DNA of 64,000 nt, from positions 1 through 64,000 of the forward strand of contig JAEPOM010000016.1 in assembly GCA_017642885.1 (NCBI GenBank), read 5' to 3'. Numbering within the stretch: position 1 is the stretch's first letter; each line of letters starts with the position of its first letter. Of the stretch, positions 44,481 through 54,483 are shown one piece after another. The DNA comes from Henriciella sp. GTDB lineage: Bacteria; Pseudomonadota; Alphaproteobacteria; Caulobacterales; Hyphomonadaceae. Made by a program: the position numbers and the translations under genes. Under the pieces are notes generated by a model. It made no database searches and was not told where the DNA came from. It saw only the letters and a list, made by a program, of their open reading frames with translations.

Positions 44481-45770
44481 TTACTGGCGATATTCTTCGC
44501 CATTCTTGATGACAAATCCGACAGACTTAAGCACAGAGATATCGTCTAGAGGATCCTCCTCGAGAACCACCATGTCCGCGAACTTCCCTTCCTCGATCGT
44601 GCCGATCTGATCCGACATTTCCAGGTGCTCCGCCGCTACGATTGTCGCGGCACGAATGGCCTCCTCTGGCGTGAACCCCGCCTCGACCATCAGGACAAAC
44701 TCTTCCGCATTGTCACCGTGCTTGGAGACGCCTGTATCGGTTCCAAACGCGATTTTCACACCGCCCTCTCGTGCGCGGCGCATCATATCCACCATGAGCG
44801 GACCAATGATGGCAGCTTTTTCCCTGGACGGCGCTGGCAACCATGGTTGATCGGTCCAGCCAGAAACGGTGACACCCGCAAGCACGGTCGGAACCAAGGT
44901 CCCTCCGGTCGATTTGAAGAGATCGATTGTCTCGTCGTCGAGATAGGTACCGTGTTCGATCGATTGCACGCCGTTTCGCAGAGCGGCTTCTATGCCGCCC
45001 TTACCGTGTGCGTGAGCGGTCACTTTCCGGCCCATCATCTCAGCCGTCTCAACAATCGCGGCGATTTCGTCATCGAAGAACTGCTGTTCCAGGCCGGCCC
45101 TTGTGTTTGAGAGCACGCCGCCCGTCGCGGTGATCTTGATGACGTCTGCGCCGGAGCGGATGGTTTCGCGCACCGCGCGGCGGCAATCGTCTACGCCGTT
45201 ACACGCGTTCGGACCGGTAAAGATCTTGGTCAATGCGGGCGAGAACCCGTTCGCGTCGCCATGGCCGCCGCTCGGCGTGATTGCGGCCCCCGACGCGCGG
45301 ATTCTAGGTCCCGGAACCTTGCCAGCCCGAATCGCATCACGAAGTGAGAAAATCGCTTCATTTGCACCGCCGACATCCTGAACCGTGGTAAAACCCGCCA
45401 GAAGTGTTTTCTTGGCATGGGACGCCCCGTCGAGCGCGGCGTCGACTTCAGAATCACTCAAAATGTTCAGCCGCATGGTCGGTGAGAATTCGCTGGTCAG
45501 ATGAACGTGGCTGTCGATCAGACCTGGGATCACATAGGCATCTCGCAGATTGATCACCTTTGTGGAGTCCGTCTGATTTTTAAAGCCGCGCTCTATGCGG
45601 ACAATACGTCCATCCTCGATCGTGATCGTGCGGTTTTTCAGGTAGCCTTCACCCGGCTGCGCAAGCAGGTAGCCTGCTTCGATCACTGTCTTGGTTTCCT
45701 GCGCCCCAGCGCCCGCAACAAATGCCAGTCCAGCCAGCGCGCCGAGGCAGGCTTTCGCGAATGATTTCAT
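44481..45770 (-). CDS. exported amidohydrolase (imidazolonepropionase-related)
   Basis: A 429-residue metal-dependent hydrolase with signal peptide (LGALAGLAFVAGAGA). It has the metal motif DSHVHLT, a KIT lysine (VIKITATGG) that could be carbamylated, HAHGKGG, SIEHGTYLD, and the metal Asp in FGTDTGVSKHG. Close relatives in Caulobacter are periplasmic carboxypeptidases/prolidases that release amino acids from peptides with C-terminal Pro, Arg or Lys; the specificity here is not determinable. GGGAGAG lies before the ATG. It stands alone. Confidence 0.88.
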   Translation of the reverse strand: MKSFAKACLGALAGLAFVAGAGAQETKTVIEAGYLLAQPGEGYLKNRTITIEDGRIVRIERGFKNQTDSTKVINLRDAYVIPGLIDSHVHLTSEFSPTMRLNILSDSEVDAALDGASHAKKTLLAGFTTVQDVGGANEAIFSLRDAIRAGKVPGPRIRASGAAITPSGGHGDANGFSPALTKIFTGPNACNGVDDCRRAVRETIRSGADVIKITATGGVLSNTRAGLEQQFFDDEIAAIVETAEMMGRKVTAHAHGKGGIEAALRNGVQSIEHGTYLDDETIDLFKSTGGTLVPTVLAGVTVSGWTDQPWLPAPSREKAAIIGPLMVDMMRRAREGGVKIAFGTDTGVSKHGDNAEEFVLMVEAGFTPEEAIRAATIVAAEHLEMSDQIGTIEEGKFADMVVLEEDPLDDISVLKSVGFVIKNGEEYRQ

Positions 45771-45892
45771 CGTACTCTCCCGTTTTCAGCACCTTGAACC
45801 TCGCTGCTATGATCCGCAAGTCTGAGAGCGGTCGCGGCCTTGGATTTGCCGGAATCTTCACGCATGTTTGAATGGTCAGGAAAGGAACCAAG

Positions 45893-46750
45893 ATGAGATC
45901 ATGGTTGTTTGCATTGCTGGGCGCATTGGCTATTGCGCCGCTTGTACAGGCCCAAGTTCAGGACCACGCTCAGGCAATAGGTGCACCAGCGTTCGACCGC
46001 CCAGACGCAAGAACCGACCAACTGGTCGAGCAATGTCTGGCGACCGAGGGCGTTACGATGCTCGAGGGCACGGATGTAATCTGCTATAACGCGGCAATCT
46101 TCCCCGAACAGTTCTTGAAACTGAATGCCCTCCCTGAAGCTAGCCGGATCATCATAACCAGCCCGGGCGGAAACGTGGCGACAGCGCGCGGAATGAGCAC
46201 CATTCTGGACAATCGTGGTGAGCCAGCGGTGATCGCGGGCCAATGCATGTCCGCCTGCGCCATGGTCATTCTGCCTGGTCTTGATGAAGTCCATATCCAC
46301 CACTCGGCGCATATTGCCGTTCACGGGATCACGATGATGGACTATCGAACCTGGTGGGGCTGGTTGAAAAATGATGCCCCGCCTACCCCAATTGCACTCA
46401 TGTCAGCGCAGCTTGGCTATGATTTCGGATACGTCATGCACCGCAGCGGCGCTGATCACATGCGCGATCACCTCAAGGGTCAACGTGTCGATGTCGCCTA
46501 TATCGAGCGTATCAGCTTAAAAATGCTGGATGCCGCGCTCGACCATGAGTGCCGGGTCGATCCGAAGGACTATTGGGGTATGCTTGATGCGAAACACATT
46601 CGCGCGTTCCTTGGTGACCGGATCGTCAGGATGGAAGCTTTCGCGCAGTCGTGGAGCGACCCGAACAATCAAGTTTACAAAGAGATCACCGAACCGATCT
46701 CCGATGAGACGTACATCTTCAATAGAGACCTGGACGGCGCAGACTGCTGA
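45893..46750 (+). CDS. periplasmic ClpP/crotonase-fold serine protease-like protein
   Basis: A 285-residue protein with signal peptide (RSWLFALLGALAIAPLVQA). IITSPGGNVATARGMSTIL and GQCMSACAMVILPG match periplasmic ClpP-like proteins, with the Ser of CMSACAM as predicted nucleophile and VHGI as candidate His region. Family function is unsettled: proteolysis or signalling in the envelope. AGGAAAGG lies just before ATG 45893. It diverges from the amidohydrolase gene. Confidence 0.75.
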   Translation: MRSWLFALLGALAIAPLVQAQVQDHAQAIGAPAFDRPDARTDQLVEQCLATEGVTMLEGTDVICYNAAIFPEQFLKLNALPEASRIIITSPGGNVATARGMSTILDNRGEPAVIAGQCMSACAMVILPGLDEVHIHHSAHIAVHGITMMDYRTWWGWLKNDAPPTPIALMSAQLGYDFGYVMHRSGADHMRDHLKGQRVDVAYIERISLKMLDAALDHECRVDPKDYWGMLDAKHIRAFLGDRIVRMEAFAQSWSDPNNQVYKEITEPISDETYIFNRDLDGADC

Positions 46751-46859
46751 GGCATTTTTTGCAAGCGTCTCAATAAATCCAAACTGAACTTTCCGCTCTT
46801 GCGGGAAGATCTGAACCATGCCAACAGATGCAAATCATTCTCATTTGCAGGAGAGCTTC

Positions 46860-47087
46860 ATGTGCTATCATTTCCAGTCCAGCGATATGCTTGAATGGCT
46901 GAAAACCCAGGTCCGCGTCATTGAAGCGTGGCGCGAAGACGTGGCCAGCCGACCGGATCTCGATATGGATTTGATCACGCGGATAGAGCAACACTATCAA
47001 TGGCTGACCGCGGAGGTCATGAATTTGGAGACAGGCTTAACCCGTCGCGTAAACAAATCGGCCCTTGGAAGGCTGCGTGCGATCTAG
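46860..47087 (+). CDS. small protein, 75 residues, unknown function
   Basis: It reads MCYHFQSSDMLEWLKTQVRV and continues with helical sequence (AEVMNLETGLTRRV) ending in basic residues. ATG 46860 has a strong AGGAG 6 nt upstream; an in-frame ATG at 46818 is possible but less well supported. It follows the periplasmic protein gene by 109 nt and ends 1 nt short of the convergent MaoC-like gene. No family recognised. Confidence 0.5.
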   Translation: MCYHFQSSDMLEWLKTQVRVIEAWREDVASRPDLDMDLITRIEQHYQWLTAEVMNLETGLTRRVNKSALGRLRAI

Positions 47088-47088
47088 C

Positions 47089-48018
47089 TCAAGCCAGTAA
47101 TTCGGACGGATAGCCTTCATAGGAATGCTTCAGCACGCCGTGATTGAGCAGTGTCTCGGCTTTCTGAACTGTGCCCGTCGCATCAAAAATGCGGGTCCGG
47201 GTCCAATAATTCTCAGTTCGCCGCCCCTGGGACAGGCCAACAATCTCACGGCGAATGAGATAAGGCTCATCGACGAAGACCGGACCGTCCAGATAGCGAA
47301 TTTCCAGATCCGCAAAAAGGCCAATCGCTGGGCCTTTTACCGGAAATCCAGCCAATCGATTGGTGTACTCAGCGAGGACGCTGATCATCTCGGTTGGAAT
47401 GATGGCTCGCTCCCAGGGAGACGCCTCGGCACTGTCATACCAGGTCGAGCGTTCTGTAATCTTCTGGAGCTTCTCATTCAGCGAAAACGGGTAAAGAGCG
47501 CCCATATTCTGGTCCGCTGCCATCCGGATCGGCTCATCCTGTTTGCCAACCATACCAACGGTCAGATCGGAAAGGATCACCAGCTCGCCGGCTGGGCGAA
47601 GCTTTTCCATCCGGGCTTCCAGCAAGGTCTGACCATGATCCGGCCCAAGCGTGGCTGACGCTTCCAGCACCGGAGTACCATCTGACTTTTCGGCCCAGCA
47701 CTCTGCGCTCGTGTCGGAAACAGGCTTCACGAAGACGCGGACCTCTTCGCCCTCAACCACCATGTTCTTATAATGGCAGGAGATGCAGCCTTGCTCGAAC
47801 CAGGCCTGCCCCCAAAGCCGCACAAGCAGGGGATCGAACTGACTGAAATGTGTCGGCCCCTCAATTGGACCCGCTTTGAATCCAAGCCGTTCGGCTTCGG
47901 CGTCATCATGGATGGATTTATGTCCGCCATATTCCTGTTCGATCAGCATGTTTGCAGGTGATCGAAACGGACCGCTCAGGACTCCGTCTTGCTCCGAAAT
48001 CGGCGTGTCGAAACTCAT
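47089..48018 (-). CDS. MaoC-like double-hotdog protein (hydratase/dehydratase-related)
   Basis: A 309-residue protein with N-terminal hotdog text GHKSIHDDAEAERLGFKAGP, which matches the start of MaoC-type fold proteins, and a second hotdog half (about 175-305, with RYLDGPVFVDEPYLIRR). The catalytic hydratase Asp-His pair is not clearly present, so it may bind acyl-CoA or another ligand. The start overlaps the stop of the upstream phosphotransferase gene (ATGA), so the two form an operon. Confidence 0.75.
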   Translation of the reverse strand: MSFDTPISEQDGVLSGPFRSPANMLIEQEYGGHKSIHDDAEAERLGFKAGPIEGPTHFSQFDPLLVRLWGQAWFEQGCISCHYKNMVVEGEEVRVFVKPVSDTSAECWAEKSDGTPVLEASATLGPDHGQTLLEARMEKLRPAGELVILSDLTVGMVGKQDEPIRMAADQNMGALYPFSLNEKLQKITERSTWYDSAEASPWERAIIPTEMISVLAEYTNRLAGFPVKGPAIGLFADLEIRYLDGPVFVDEPYLIRREIVGLSQGRRTENYWTRTRIFDATGTVQKAETLLNHGVLKHSYEGYPSELLA

Positions 48019-49103
48019 CCTTCCATCCCGGCTTTACGGGCGCAGTCCGCCGCGAACTCCGCGAGCGGTGCGACCCGTGCCTCCATGGTCGCCGCCGCTG
48101 CGTTGGACGCTGTCCCATCACGAACACGGCCTACTATGCCTTGGCAAATCGCGGCTAGGCGGAACGCGTTATACGCGAAGTAAAAGTCAACTTCCGGCAG
48201 GCCATCCCGGCCCGTGTGCTCGCAATAGAGCGCCGTGTATTCTTCCATGGTCGGGATGCCATAGGCTTTCATGTCATCAATATCGACCAGGGCCCCGCGA
48301 GAGGGATCAGAACTCGGCATGACCCAATTCATCAGGTGATACGTAAAGTCTGCCAGTGGGTCGCCCAGCGTGCAAAGCTCCCAATCGAGGACGGCAATCA
48401 CTTTCGGCTCCGTCGGATGCAGGATCATATTGTCGAGGCGATAGTCGCCATGCACGATCGTCGTCCTGTCGCCATCCGGAATATTCTTCGGCAACCATTC
48501 GATCAGCGCATCCATTTCCGGGATTTTCTTGGTTTCGGAGGCAACATATTGCTTGGTCCAGCGGTGGGTCTGGCGAGCGATATAATCGCCTTCCTTGCCG
48601 AAGCCTTCGAGGCCGGCAGCGCGCCAATCCACATTGTGTAGATCTGCGAACGTCTTGATCTTGGCTTCGTAGATCGCACGGCGCTCCGACGGCTCCAGGT
48701 CCGGCAACGTCCCGTCCCAGAGAATCCGGCCTTCGACGCAATCCATGACGTAGAATATCGTACCCACCACACTCTCATCCATGCAGAGACCGTACGGCCG
48801 CGCGACTGGGAACCCGAGCGGGTAGAGCGCGTCAATGACCCGAAATTCGCGGTCTACCGCATGCGCGGAAGGCAGCAATTTACCCGGGGGCTTGCGGCGC
48901 ATCACATAGGTCTTGCCACCCGCGAACAATTTATAGGTCGGATTGGACTGGCCACCTTTGAACTGTTTGACCGTCAGAGGGCCTTCAAACCCTTCAACAT
49001 TCTCGACCATCCAGGCTTCGAGACTGGCCTCATCAAATTTGTGGCTATCGACCACATCTTTAGTGCCGGTGAACATTTCTTGTGCATTGCCGCTGTGGAC
49101 CAT
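48015..49103 (-). CDS. aminoglycoside-phosphotransferase-fold kinase (ACAD10-like)
   Basis: A 362-residue phosphotransferase-family protein. It has the ATP-site glycine loop FKGGQSNPTYKL, the catalytic loop IVHGDYRLDNMI, and the metal Asp in VIAVLDWELCTLGDPLADF. This is the ACAD10/CHK-like branch often found beside acyl-CoA metabolism genes rather than true antibiotic resistance; here its partner is a MaoC-like protein. GGGAGG lies before ATG 49103. The phosphate acceptor is not known. Confidence 0.85.
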   Translation of the reverse strand: MVHSGNAQEMFTGTKDVVDSHKFDEASLEAWMVENVEGFEGPLTVKQFKGGQSNPTYKLFAGGKTYVMRRKPPGKLLPSAHAVDREFRVIDALYPLGFPVARPYGLCMDESVVGTIFYVMDCVEGRILWDGTLPDLEPSERRAIYEAKIKTFADLHNVDWRAAGLEGFGKEGDYIARQTHRWTKQYVASETKKIPEMDALIEWLPKNIPDGDRTTIVHGDYRLDNMILHPTEPKVIAVLDWELCTLGDPLADFTYHLMNWVMPSSDPSRGALVDIDDMKAYGIPTMEEYTALYCEHTGRDGLPEVDFYFAYNAFRLAAICQGIVGRVRDGTASNAAAATMEARVAPLAEFAADCARKAGMEG

Positions 49104-49180
49104 GGCGCACCTCCCAAAGTGGAATTCTCTTCTGAAACCTGTTTAGCGAAGCCGTCACGCGCGACAAGTCAGACGCAGGG

Positions 49181-49588
49181 TCAGCTGCGCGGTCGAAGCG
49201 CCAGAATGGCTTCGGAAGCGTCTTTGGCGCGCGCTTCCGGCACGAAAATATGATCATGGTGGAATGCGGCGACGGCGTTGCAGGGAATTCCTGCCTCAGA
49301 GAGCGCTGCCGCCACCCGCGCAAGGAACCCCACAGCTTGCAAATCGGAGTAAACAGTCAGCTCAAGCCACGCCCAACGATTGGCTTCGGGCGTTTCGTCT
49401 GTGGCCTGGGTCACAACCGTCAGCCCCTCACGCTCTTGAAATAGCATTGCGATGCCGCGCGTATCCTTGAGATTGACCAGCTCGACCCATGAGGCCTGGT
49501 CCGCCGCGATTGTCTCGAACCGCCACACGCCATCATGCTGTTCGACTTGCAAGCTCGATAGAAGCGTCGAGAGGTCTCGTTCTGCCAC
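49181..49588 (-). CDS. ACT-domain protein
   Basis: A 135-residue protein. The C-terminal half is an ACT-like fold (LELTVYSDLQAVGFLARVAA, then AGIPCNAVAAFHHDHIFVP), the PF10000-type ACT_3 arrangement. Such small proteins bind amino acids or have unclear regulatory roles. It starts at GTG 49588, whose first base is shared with the last base of the purD stop codon TAG, so translation is coupled with purD. Confidence 0.75.
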   Translation of the reverse strand: MAERDLSTLLSSLQVEQHDGVWRFETIAADQASWVELVNLKDTRGIAMLFQEREGLTVVTQATDETPEANRWAWLELTVYSDLQAVGFLARVAAALSEAGIPCNAVAAFHHDHIFVPEARAKDASEAILALRPRS

Positions 49589-50877
49589 TATTTCAGGGCC
49601 CGCCAGCCAATATCTCTGCGATTGAAGCCTTGCGGCCAGTTGATCGCGTCTACTCCCGCATAAGCACTATCAACCGCGGCGCGCAGATCAGGCCCCGTAG
49701 CGGTAACCCCCAGCACCCGACCACCGACCGCAATCAGCTTTCCGTCGCTGTCTTTGTCCGTGCCCGCATGGAACACCGTGACGTTTTCAACCGCATCGGC
49801 CGCCTCGACCCCTTCAATGATCGAGCCTTTGGCATAGGATTCCGGGTAGCCTTCGGTTGCCATCACAACACATGCGGTTGGTTGGAACGCATTTACGCCC
49901 ATCATTTCAGCGACTTCACGATGGCCATGCACCAGACCGCCTGTCGCGCAGATCAGCAGCGCAGGCACGATATCACCGGGCAATCCCGCCATCAGGACCT
50001 GACATTCCGGATCTCCAAATCGAGCGTTGAACTCGACCACTCTCGGACCAGACTCGGTCACCATGATCCCGACATAAAGCACGCCCTGATACGGCATGCC
50101 TTGTTCTGCCATGCCCGAGAGCAGCGGCTCAACGATGAGCGTTTGAACCAGCTCCATGATCCGGGGTGTAACGACAGGCGCAGGTGCGTAAGATCCCATG
50201 CCGCCCGTATTCGGTCCCTTGTCGCCATCACCAACGCGCTTGTGATCCTGGGCCGGCGGCAAATAAATTGCGCCGTCGCCATCGGTCAGCACGAAGATAG
50301 ACGCTTCTTCGCCGTCCATGAACTCTTCGATCACGACTTCAGTCGAGGCATCCCCGAACTTGCCGGTCATCATGGCTTCGACTTCGTTTTCAGCCTCTTC
50401 GAGTGTGTCGCAGATGACGACACCCTTCCCTGCCGCAAGGCCATCGGCCTTGATCACATAAGGGGCGTCCATCGTTTCGAGGAAATCGAGCGCCTCAGTG
50501 AGATCCGTGAACCGGCCATAGGCGGCGGTCGGGATATCAAACTGCTTCATCATGTCCTTTGAGAAACCCTTGGAGCTTTCCAATTGCGCCGCTTTCTCGC
50601 TCGGCCCGAACACATCAAATCCTCGGGCACGCAGAGCATCGGACAATCCCGCGGCCAGCGGGGCCTCAGGACCGATGACAATCAGGTCAGGTGAGAGCTG
50701 CAAGACCAGTTCCTGCATCTTGTGCAGATCGGTTGGCTCGACGTCGAAACAGGGGCCAATCGCATCCATTCCGGGATTGCCCGGCGTGCAGAACACTTCG
50801 TCGACGATTTCAGACTTCGCGATTTTCCATGCGAGGGCGTGTTCGCGGCCGCCCGATCCGACAACAAGAACTTTCAT
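49588..50877 (-). CDS. purD: phosphoribosylamine-glycine ligase
   Basis: The 429-residue GAR synthetase, second step of purine biosynthesis: phosphoribosylamine + glycine + ATP. The N-terminus MKVLVVGSGGREHALAWKIA is diagnostic; ATP-grasp motifs follow in ADGLAAGKGVVI and FNARFGDPECQVLM. Length and all core motifs are normal. It is followed directly by the ACT-domain gene and is divergent from xseA. Confidence 0.97.
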   Translation of the reverse strand: MKVLVVGSGGREHALAWKIAKSEIVDEVFCTPGNPGMDAIGPCFDVEPTDLHKMQELVLQLSPDLIVIGPEAPLAAGLSDALRARGFDVFGPSEKAAQLESSKGFSKDMMKQFDIPTAAYGRFTDLTEALDFLETMDAPYVIKADGLAAGKGVVICDTLEEAENEVEAMMTGKFGDASTEVVIEEFMDGEEASIFVLTDGDGAIYLPPAQDHKRVGDGDKGPNTGGMGSYAPAPVVTPRIMELVQTLIVEPLLSGMAEQGMPYQGVLYVGIMVTESGPRVVEFNARFGDPECQVLMAGLPGDIVPALLICATGGLVHGHREVAEMMGVNAFQPTACVVMATEGYPESYAKGSIIEGVEAADAVENVTVFHAGTDKDSDGKLIAVGGRVLGVTATGPDLRAAVDSAYAGVDAINWPQGFNRRDIGWRALK

Positions 50878-51001
50878 GCGCGCAGCTACTGGACCGGACT
50901 GGATGAGGGATCAAGTCCCCAGTTGAAGGCTGCTCCTAAAACAAGCTGGCAACGCGTAGACAAAGGGTGACGCACGAGACCGTCGACGCTAAGTTCAAAT
51001 T

Positions 51002-52543
51002 ATGGCTGATTCACCCGCGTCCAACATGCCCGAACTCACCGTTTCAGAGCTGTCTTCGGCGCTGAAGCGAACGATTGAGACGGCCTATGACCATGTCCGC
51101 GTGCGCGGGGAACTTGGCCGGGTGACGATCGCGCGCTCCGGTCATATGTATGCTGACCTGAAGGACGAAAAAGCGGTCCTCAATACGATTATGTGGAAAG
51201 GTCAGGTCTCTCGCCTGCCCTTCCGCCCGGAAGAAGGCCTGGAGGTTATCGCGACGGGGCGGATGTCGACTTATCCCGGACGATCCAATTATCAGCTGAT
51301 CGCTGACGATATGCGTCCGGCTGGCGTCGGCGCGCTGATGGCTCTGCTGGAAGAGCGAAAGAAGAAACTCGCCGCTGAGGGCTTGTTCGATCAGCAGCAT
51401 AAAAAGCCGTTGCCCTTCTTGCCGCGCACCGTCGGGGTCGTCACCTCGCCGACCGGCGCCGTTATCCGAGACATCCTCCATCGCATCCGGGACAGGTTTC
51501 CCGTGCGCGTCATTTTGTGGCCGGCTCTGGTCCAGGGCGATACCGCGGCCCCGCAAATCACCGCAGCCATTCGCGGCTTCAACGAAATGACTGGTGCAAA
51601 CCGACCCGATGTCCTGATTGTCGGTCGCGGCGGCGGTTCGATTGAAGACCTTTGGCCGTTCAATGAAGAAGACGTGGTGCGCGCCGCCTTTGAGAGCGAG
51701 ATCCCACTCATCTCAGCTGTCGGACACGAGACGGACACCACGCTGATCGACTTCGTCTCTGATGCGCGCGCACCAACGCCGACCGGTGCAGCTGAAATCG
51801 CCGTCCCCGTCCGATCCGATCTGCAATTGCAAATCGGCGATATGGAACAACGTCTCAAACGCGCACTGGTGCGATACATCAAGCGAGGTCAGGATCGGAT
51901 TGAGGCAAACCGGCTACCACCGCCGAACCGTCTGCTCGACGCCAAACGCCAGCGATACGATGCGGTCGCCGATCGCCTGCCCTCTGCCGTGCGGACACTG
52001 GTGCAACGAAACCGTGCGAAGCTCGATACGATCAGTGCGGGGCTGATCAGCCCGAAGCAAATCGTCTCCGCCAAGCTCGCCAAACTCGAAAACCTTTCCA
52101 TGCGCCTAGGGTCTGGATTGGCGAGCGCGGCTTCGAGGAAACGGATCGCGTTTGCGAAAACTGCGTCGCGCCTGCGCCCTGAACCGGTAGCCGCTGATGC
52201 GAAACGAGCACGGACAGCACTCACTGACGCAGCCCGACGCGCCCGCCCAGCGCTGAACAGGATCTGGGATGCGAAGCAAACCGCACTGAGCGCGCAAGCG
52301 AAACTCCTAGAGACGCTGTCCTATCAGGCAACTCTCGATCGCGGGTACGCAATTGTGCGCGACGACAAAGGTAAAGTGCTGCGCACCGCTAAAGCGGTGA
52401 CGGCATCCAGTCAGGTCGACCTGACCCTCTCCGACGGCACCGTTTCGCTCAAGCCGTCCGGCCAAGCTGCGGCGCCGACGCCATCGAGGCCTCCGAAAAC
52501 AAAGCCGAAAACGGATCCAACCGATCAAGGTGATTTGTTCTAG
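51002..52543 (+). CDS. xseA: exodeoxyribonuclease VII large subunit
   Basis: A 513-residue nuclease subunit that with XseB degrades single-stranded DNA. OB-fold N-terminal region (VRVRGELGRVTIARSGHMYA), catalytic domain with TSPTGAVIRDILHRI, GRGGGSIEDLWPFNEEDVVR and GHETDTTLIDFVSDARAPTP, then a long coiled-coil tail ending in the characteristic YQATLDRGYAIVRDDKG. xseB is not next to it. Confidence 0.95.
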   Translation: MADSPASNMPELTVSELSSALKRTIETAYDHVRVRGELGRVTIARSGHMYADLKDEKAVLNTIMWKGQVSRLPFRPEEGLEVIATGRMSTYPGRSNYQLIADDMRPAGVGALMALLEERKKKLAAEGLFDQQHKKPLPFLPRTVGVVTSPTGAVIRDILHRIRDRFPVRVILWPALVQGDTAAPQITAAIRGFNEMTGANRPDVLIVGRGGGSIEDLWPFNEEDVVRAAFESEIPLISAVGHETDTTLIDFVSDARAPTPTGAAEIAVPVRSDLQLQIGDMEQRLKRALVRYIKRGQDRIEANRLPPPNRLLDAKRQRYDAVADRLPSAVRTLVQRNRAKLDTISAGLISPKQIVSAKLAKLENLSMRLGSGLASAASRKRIAFAKTASRLRPEPVAADAKRARTALTDAARRARPALNRIWDAKQTALSAQAKLLETLSYQATLDRGYAIVRDDKGKVLRTAKAVTASSQVDLTLSDGTVSLKPSGQAAAPTPSRPPKTKPKTDPTDQGDLF

Positions 52544-52622
52544 GCTCTTGCCCCTGCGGCGGCCCTTTTCGATAGGCAATTCATCGCTAAGCTCAAAAAA
52601 AAGCTTTTGGAGGCCCGGCGAC

Positions 52623-54251
52623 ATGGCCAAATCGATTTGGAATTTCGGAGATCTTCTGGACGACAATGCGACGCATCTCGGTTCGGAGGACCCTGCGCTC
52701 ATCCACGGGGACAGGATCGTATCCTGGCCGGAAATGTCGGCCCGGTCGAACAATGTAGCCCGAGCGCTCCTTGATCGCGGCGCCCAACCTGGCGACAAGA
52801 TTGGCTTCTATCTGCGCAATCAACCTGAATATGTCGAAGGACTCGCCGCGGCGTTCAAAGCCAGGCTCACGCAAGTCAACGTCAATTACCGCTATCTCGA
52901 TGATGAACTGTCCTACATTATCGACAATTCAGACAGCGCCGTCGTGCTCTATGATATCGAGTTTCGGGACAATGTAGAGCGCGTCCGAGAGCGACTACCC
53001 AAGGTCAAGATCTGGGTCGAAGTTGGTGGCGCCGGCGATGCTCCAGACTTTGCGACAGATTATGAAGACCTCGCCAAGGGCGGTGACGGCAGTCCGCTCG
53101 AGATTGACCGCTCACCGGACGATCAGATGTTCCTCTATACCGGTGGAACGACCGGCATGCCGAAAGGCGTGATGTGGTCTCACGGGATCTGGCGTGAAGC
53201 CAATCTAGATGGGCTCAAACGCATCTATGGCGCCGCGCCGGAAACGTGGGAAGAGCATCGCGCGTTCGTGCAGGAGGTTGGCAAGCATGGCCGCCAGCTT
53301 CCGGCGTGCCCGCTCATGCACGGCACCGGCCTGTTTACCGCCCTTGGCGCATTCCTCATGGGGGGCGCAATCGTCACCCTGGAGAACAAGAAGAAGTTTG
53401 TTCCCGATGAGCTCTGGCAAACCGTGGACCGCCACGGCGTCACCGCAATGGCGATTGTCGGTGATGCCTTCGCAAAGCCGATGCTTGCCGTCTTGAATGA
53501 CGCCCCTGGCAAATATGACTTATCAAGCGTTGCCAGCATCACCTCTTCAGGCGTGATGTGGAGCCACGAAGTCAAACAGGGCTTGATCGAACACCTGCCA
53601 CAAGTCGCCTTGATGGACAGTTTCGGGGCGTCGGAAGCGGTAGGGTTCGGGATGTCCGTCACCACGGCTGAGGGCATCATCGAAACTGCAAAGTTCGAGA
53701 TCGGGGAGCATTGCAAAGTCTTCGACGAGAACGGCGTCGAAGTCGAACCCGGATCTGACAAACCCGGCTTGATCGCTCGCGGCGGCGCCGTCCCGCTCGG
53801 CTATTACAAAGACGAGAAGAAATCCGCTGAAACCTTCAAGACGATCAATGGCGTCCGCTACGCGATCCCTGGTGACTGGTGTCTTGTGGCTAAAGATGGA
53901 ACTATGACGCTGCTCGGGCGCGGTTCAAACTGCATCAACTCGGCGGGCGAGAAGATTTATCCGGAAGAAGTCGAAGAAGCACTGAAAGAGCACGAAGCGG
54001 TCCGCGATGCGCTCGTGGTCGGCATTCCAGACGATAAATGGGGGCAAGCGGTCACCGGCGTGGTCGAACTCGCTGAGAATGCCAGCGTGTCTGAGGACGA
54101 ACTCAAAGCCTTCGTTCGAACCCGGCTAGCCGCCTACAAATCCCCGAAGCGCGTCCTTGTCAGCTCCGACTTGAAGCGCGCCCCAAATGGCAAAGCCGAC
54201 TATAAAAGTATTCGAGCTTTCGCCTATGACGCGCTCGGAATTGAAGGCTAG
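52623..54251 (+). CDS. acyl-CoA synthetase (AMP-forming)
   Basis: A 542-residue ANL-superfamily ligase that activates a fatty or other carboxylic acid to the CoA thioester via an acyl-adenylate. P-loop FLYTGGTTGMPKGVMWSH, the aromatic-Gly motif MDSFGASEA, a GRGSNCINSAGEKIYPEEVE hinge, and the final lysine in KRAPNGKADYKS are present. ATG 52623 begins the canonical AKSIWNFGDLLDDNA; the open frame extends earlier but overlaps xseA. Its closest style is the mycobacterial-type acyl-CoA synthetases. Substrate unknown. Confidence 0.9.
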   Translation: MAKSIWNFGDLLDDNATHLGSEDPALIHGDRIVSWPEMSARSNNVARALLDRGAQPGDKIGFYLRNQPEYVEGLAAAFKARLTQVNVNYRYLDDELSYIIDNSDSAVVLYDIEFRDNVERVRERLPKVKIWVEVGGAGDAPDFATDYEDLAKGGDGSPLEIDRSPDDQMFLYTGGTTGMPKGVMWSHGIWREANLDGLKRIYGAAPETWEEHRAFVQEVGKHGRQLPACPLMHGTGLFTALGAFLMGGAIVTLENKKKFVPDELWQTVDRHGVTAMAIVGDAFAKPMLAVLNDAPGKYDLSSVASITSSGVMWSHEVKQGLIEHLPQVALMDSFGASEAVGFGMSVTTAEGIIETAKFEIGEHCKVFDENGVEVEPGSDKPGLIARGGAVPLGYYKDEKKSAETFKTINGVRYAIPGDWCLVAKDGTMTLLGRGSNCINSAGEKIYPEEVEEALKEHEAVRDALVVGIPDDKWGQAVTGVVELAENASVSEDELKAFVRTRLAAYKSPKRVLVSSDLKRAPNGKADYKSIRAFAYDALGIEG

Positions 54252-54483
54252 TCAGCCGCAGGCAGCGTGCCAAATTAGTCCAGAATTGGTCGTCAATTCT
54301 GCCGTATATCGCCGCGCGACAATTCGGGGGCTCAAATTCCCTGAAAAATGAACTATATGTTTATCCGTTCAATCAAAATCCCGGCCCGTCTTTTCTGGAT
54401 GGAAATCTCTGGTCGCTATTACGGTTAACGCCGATCAACCAAAGCCGATTGCGCGCGCGCAAAAGAAAAAGAGCTTCCTCCCG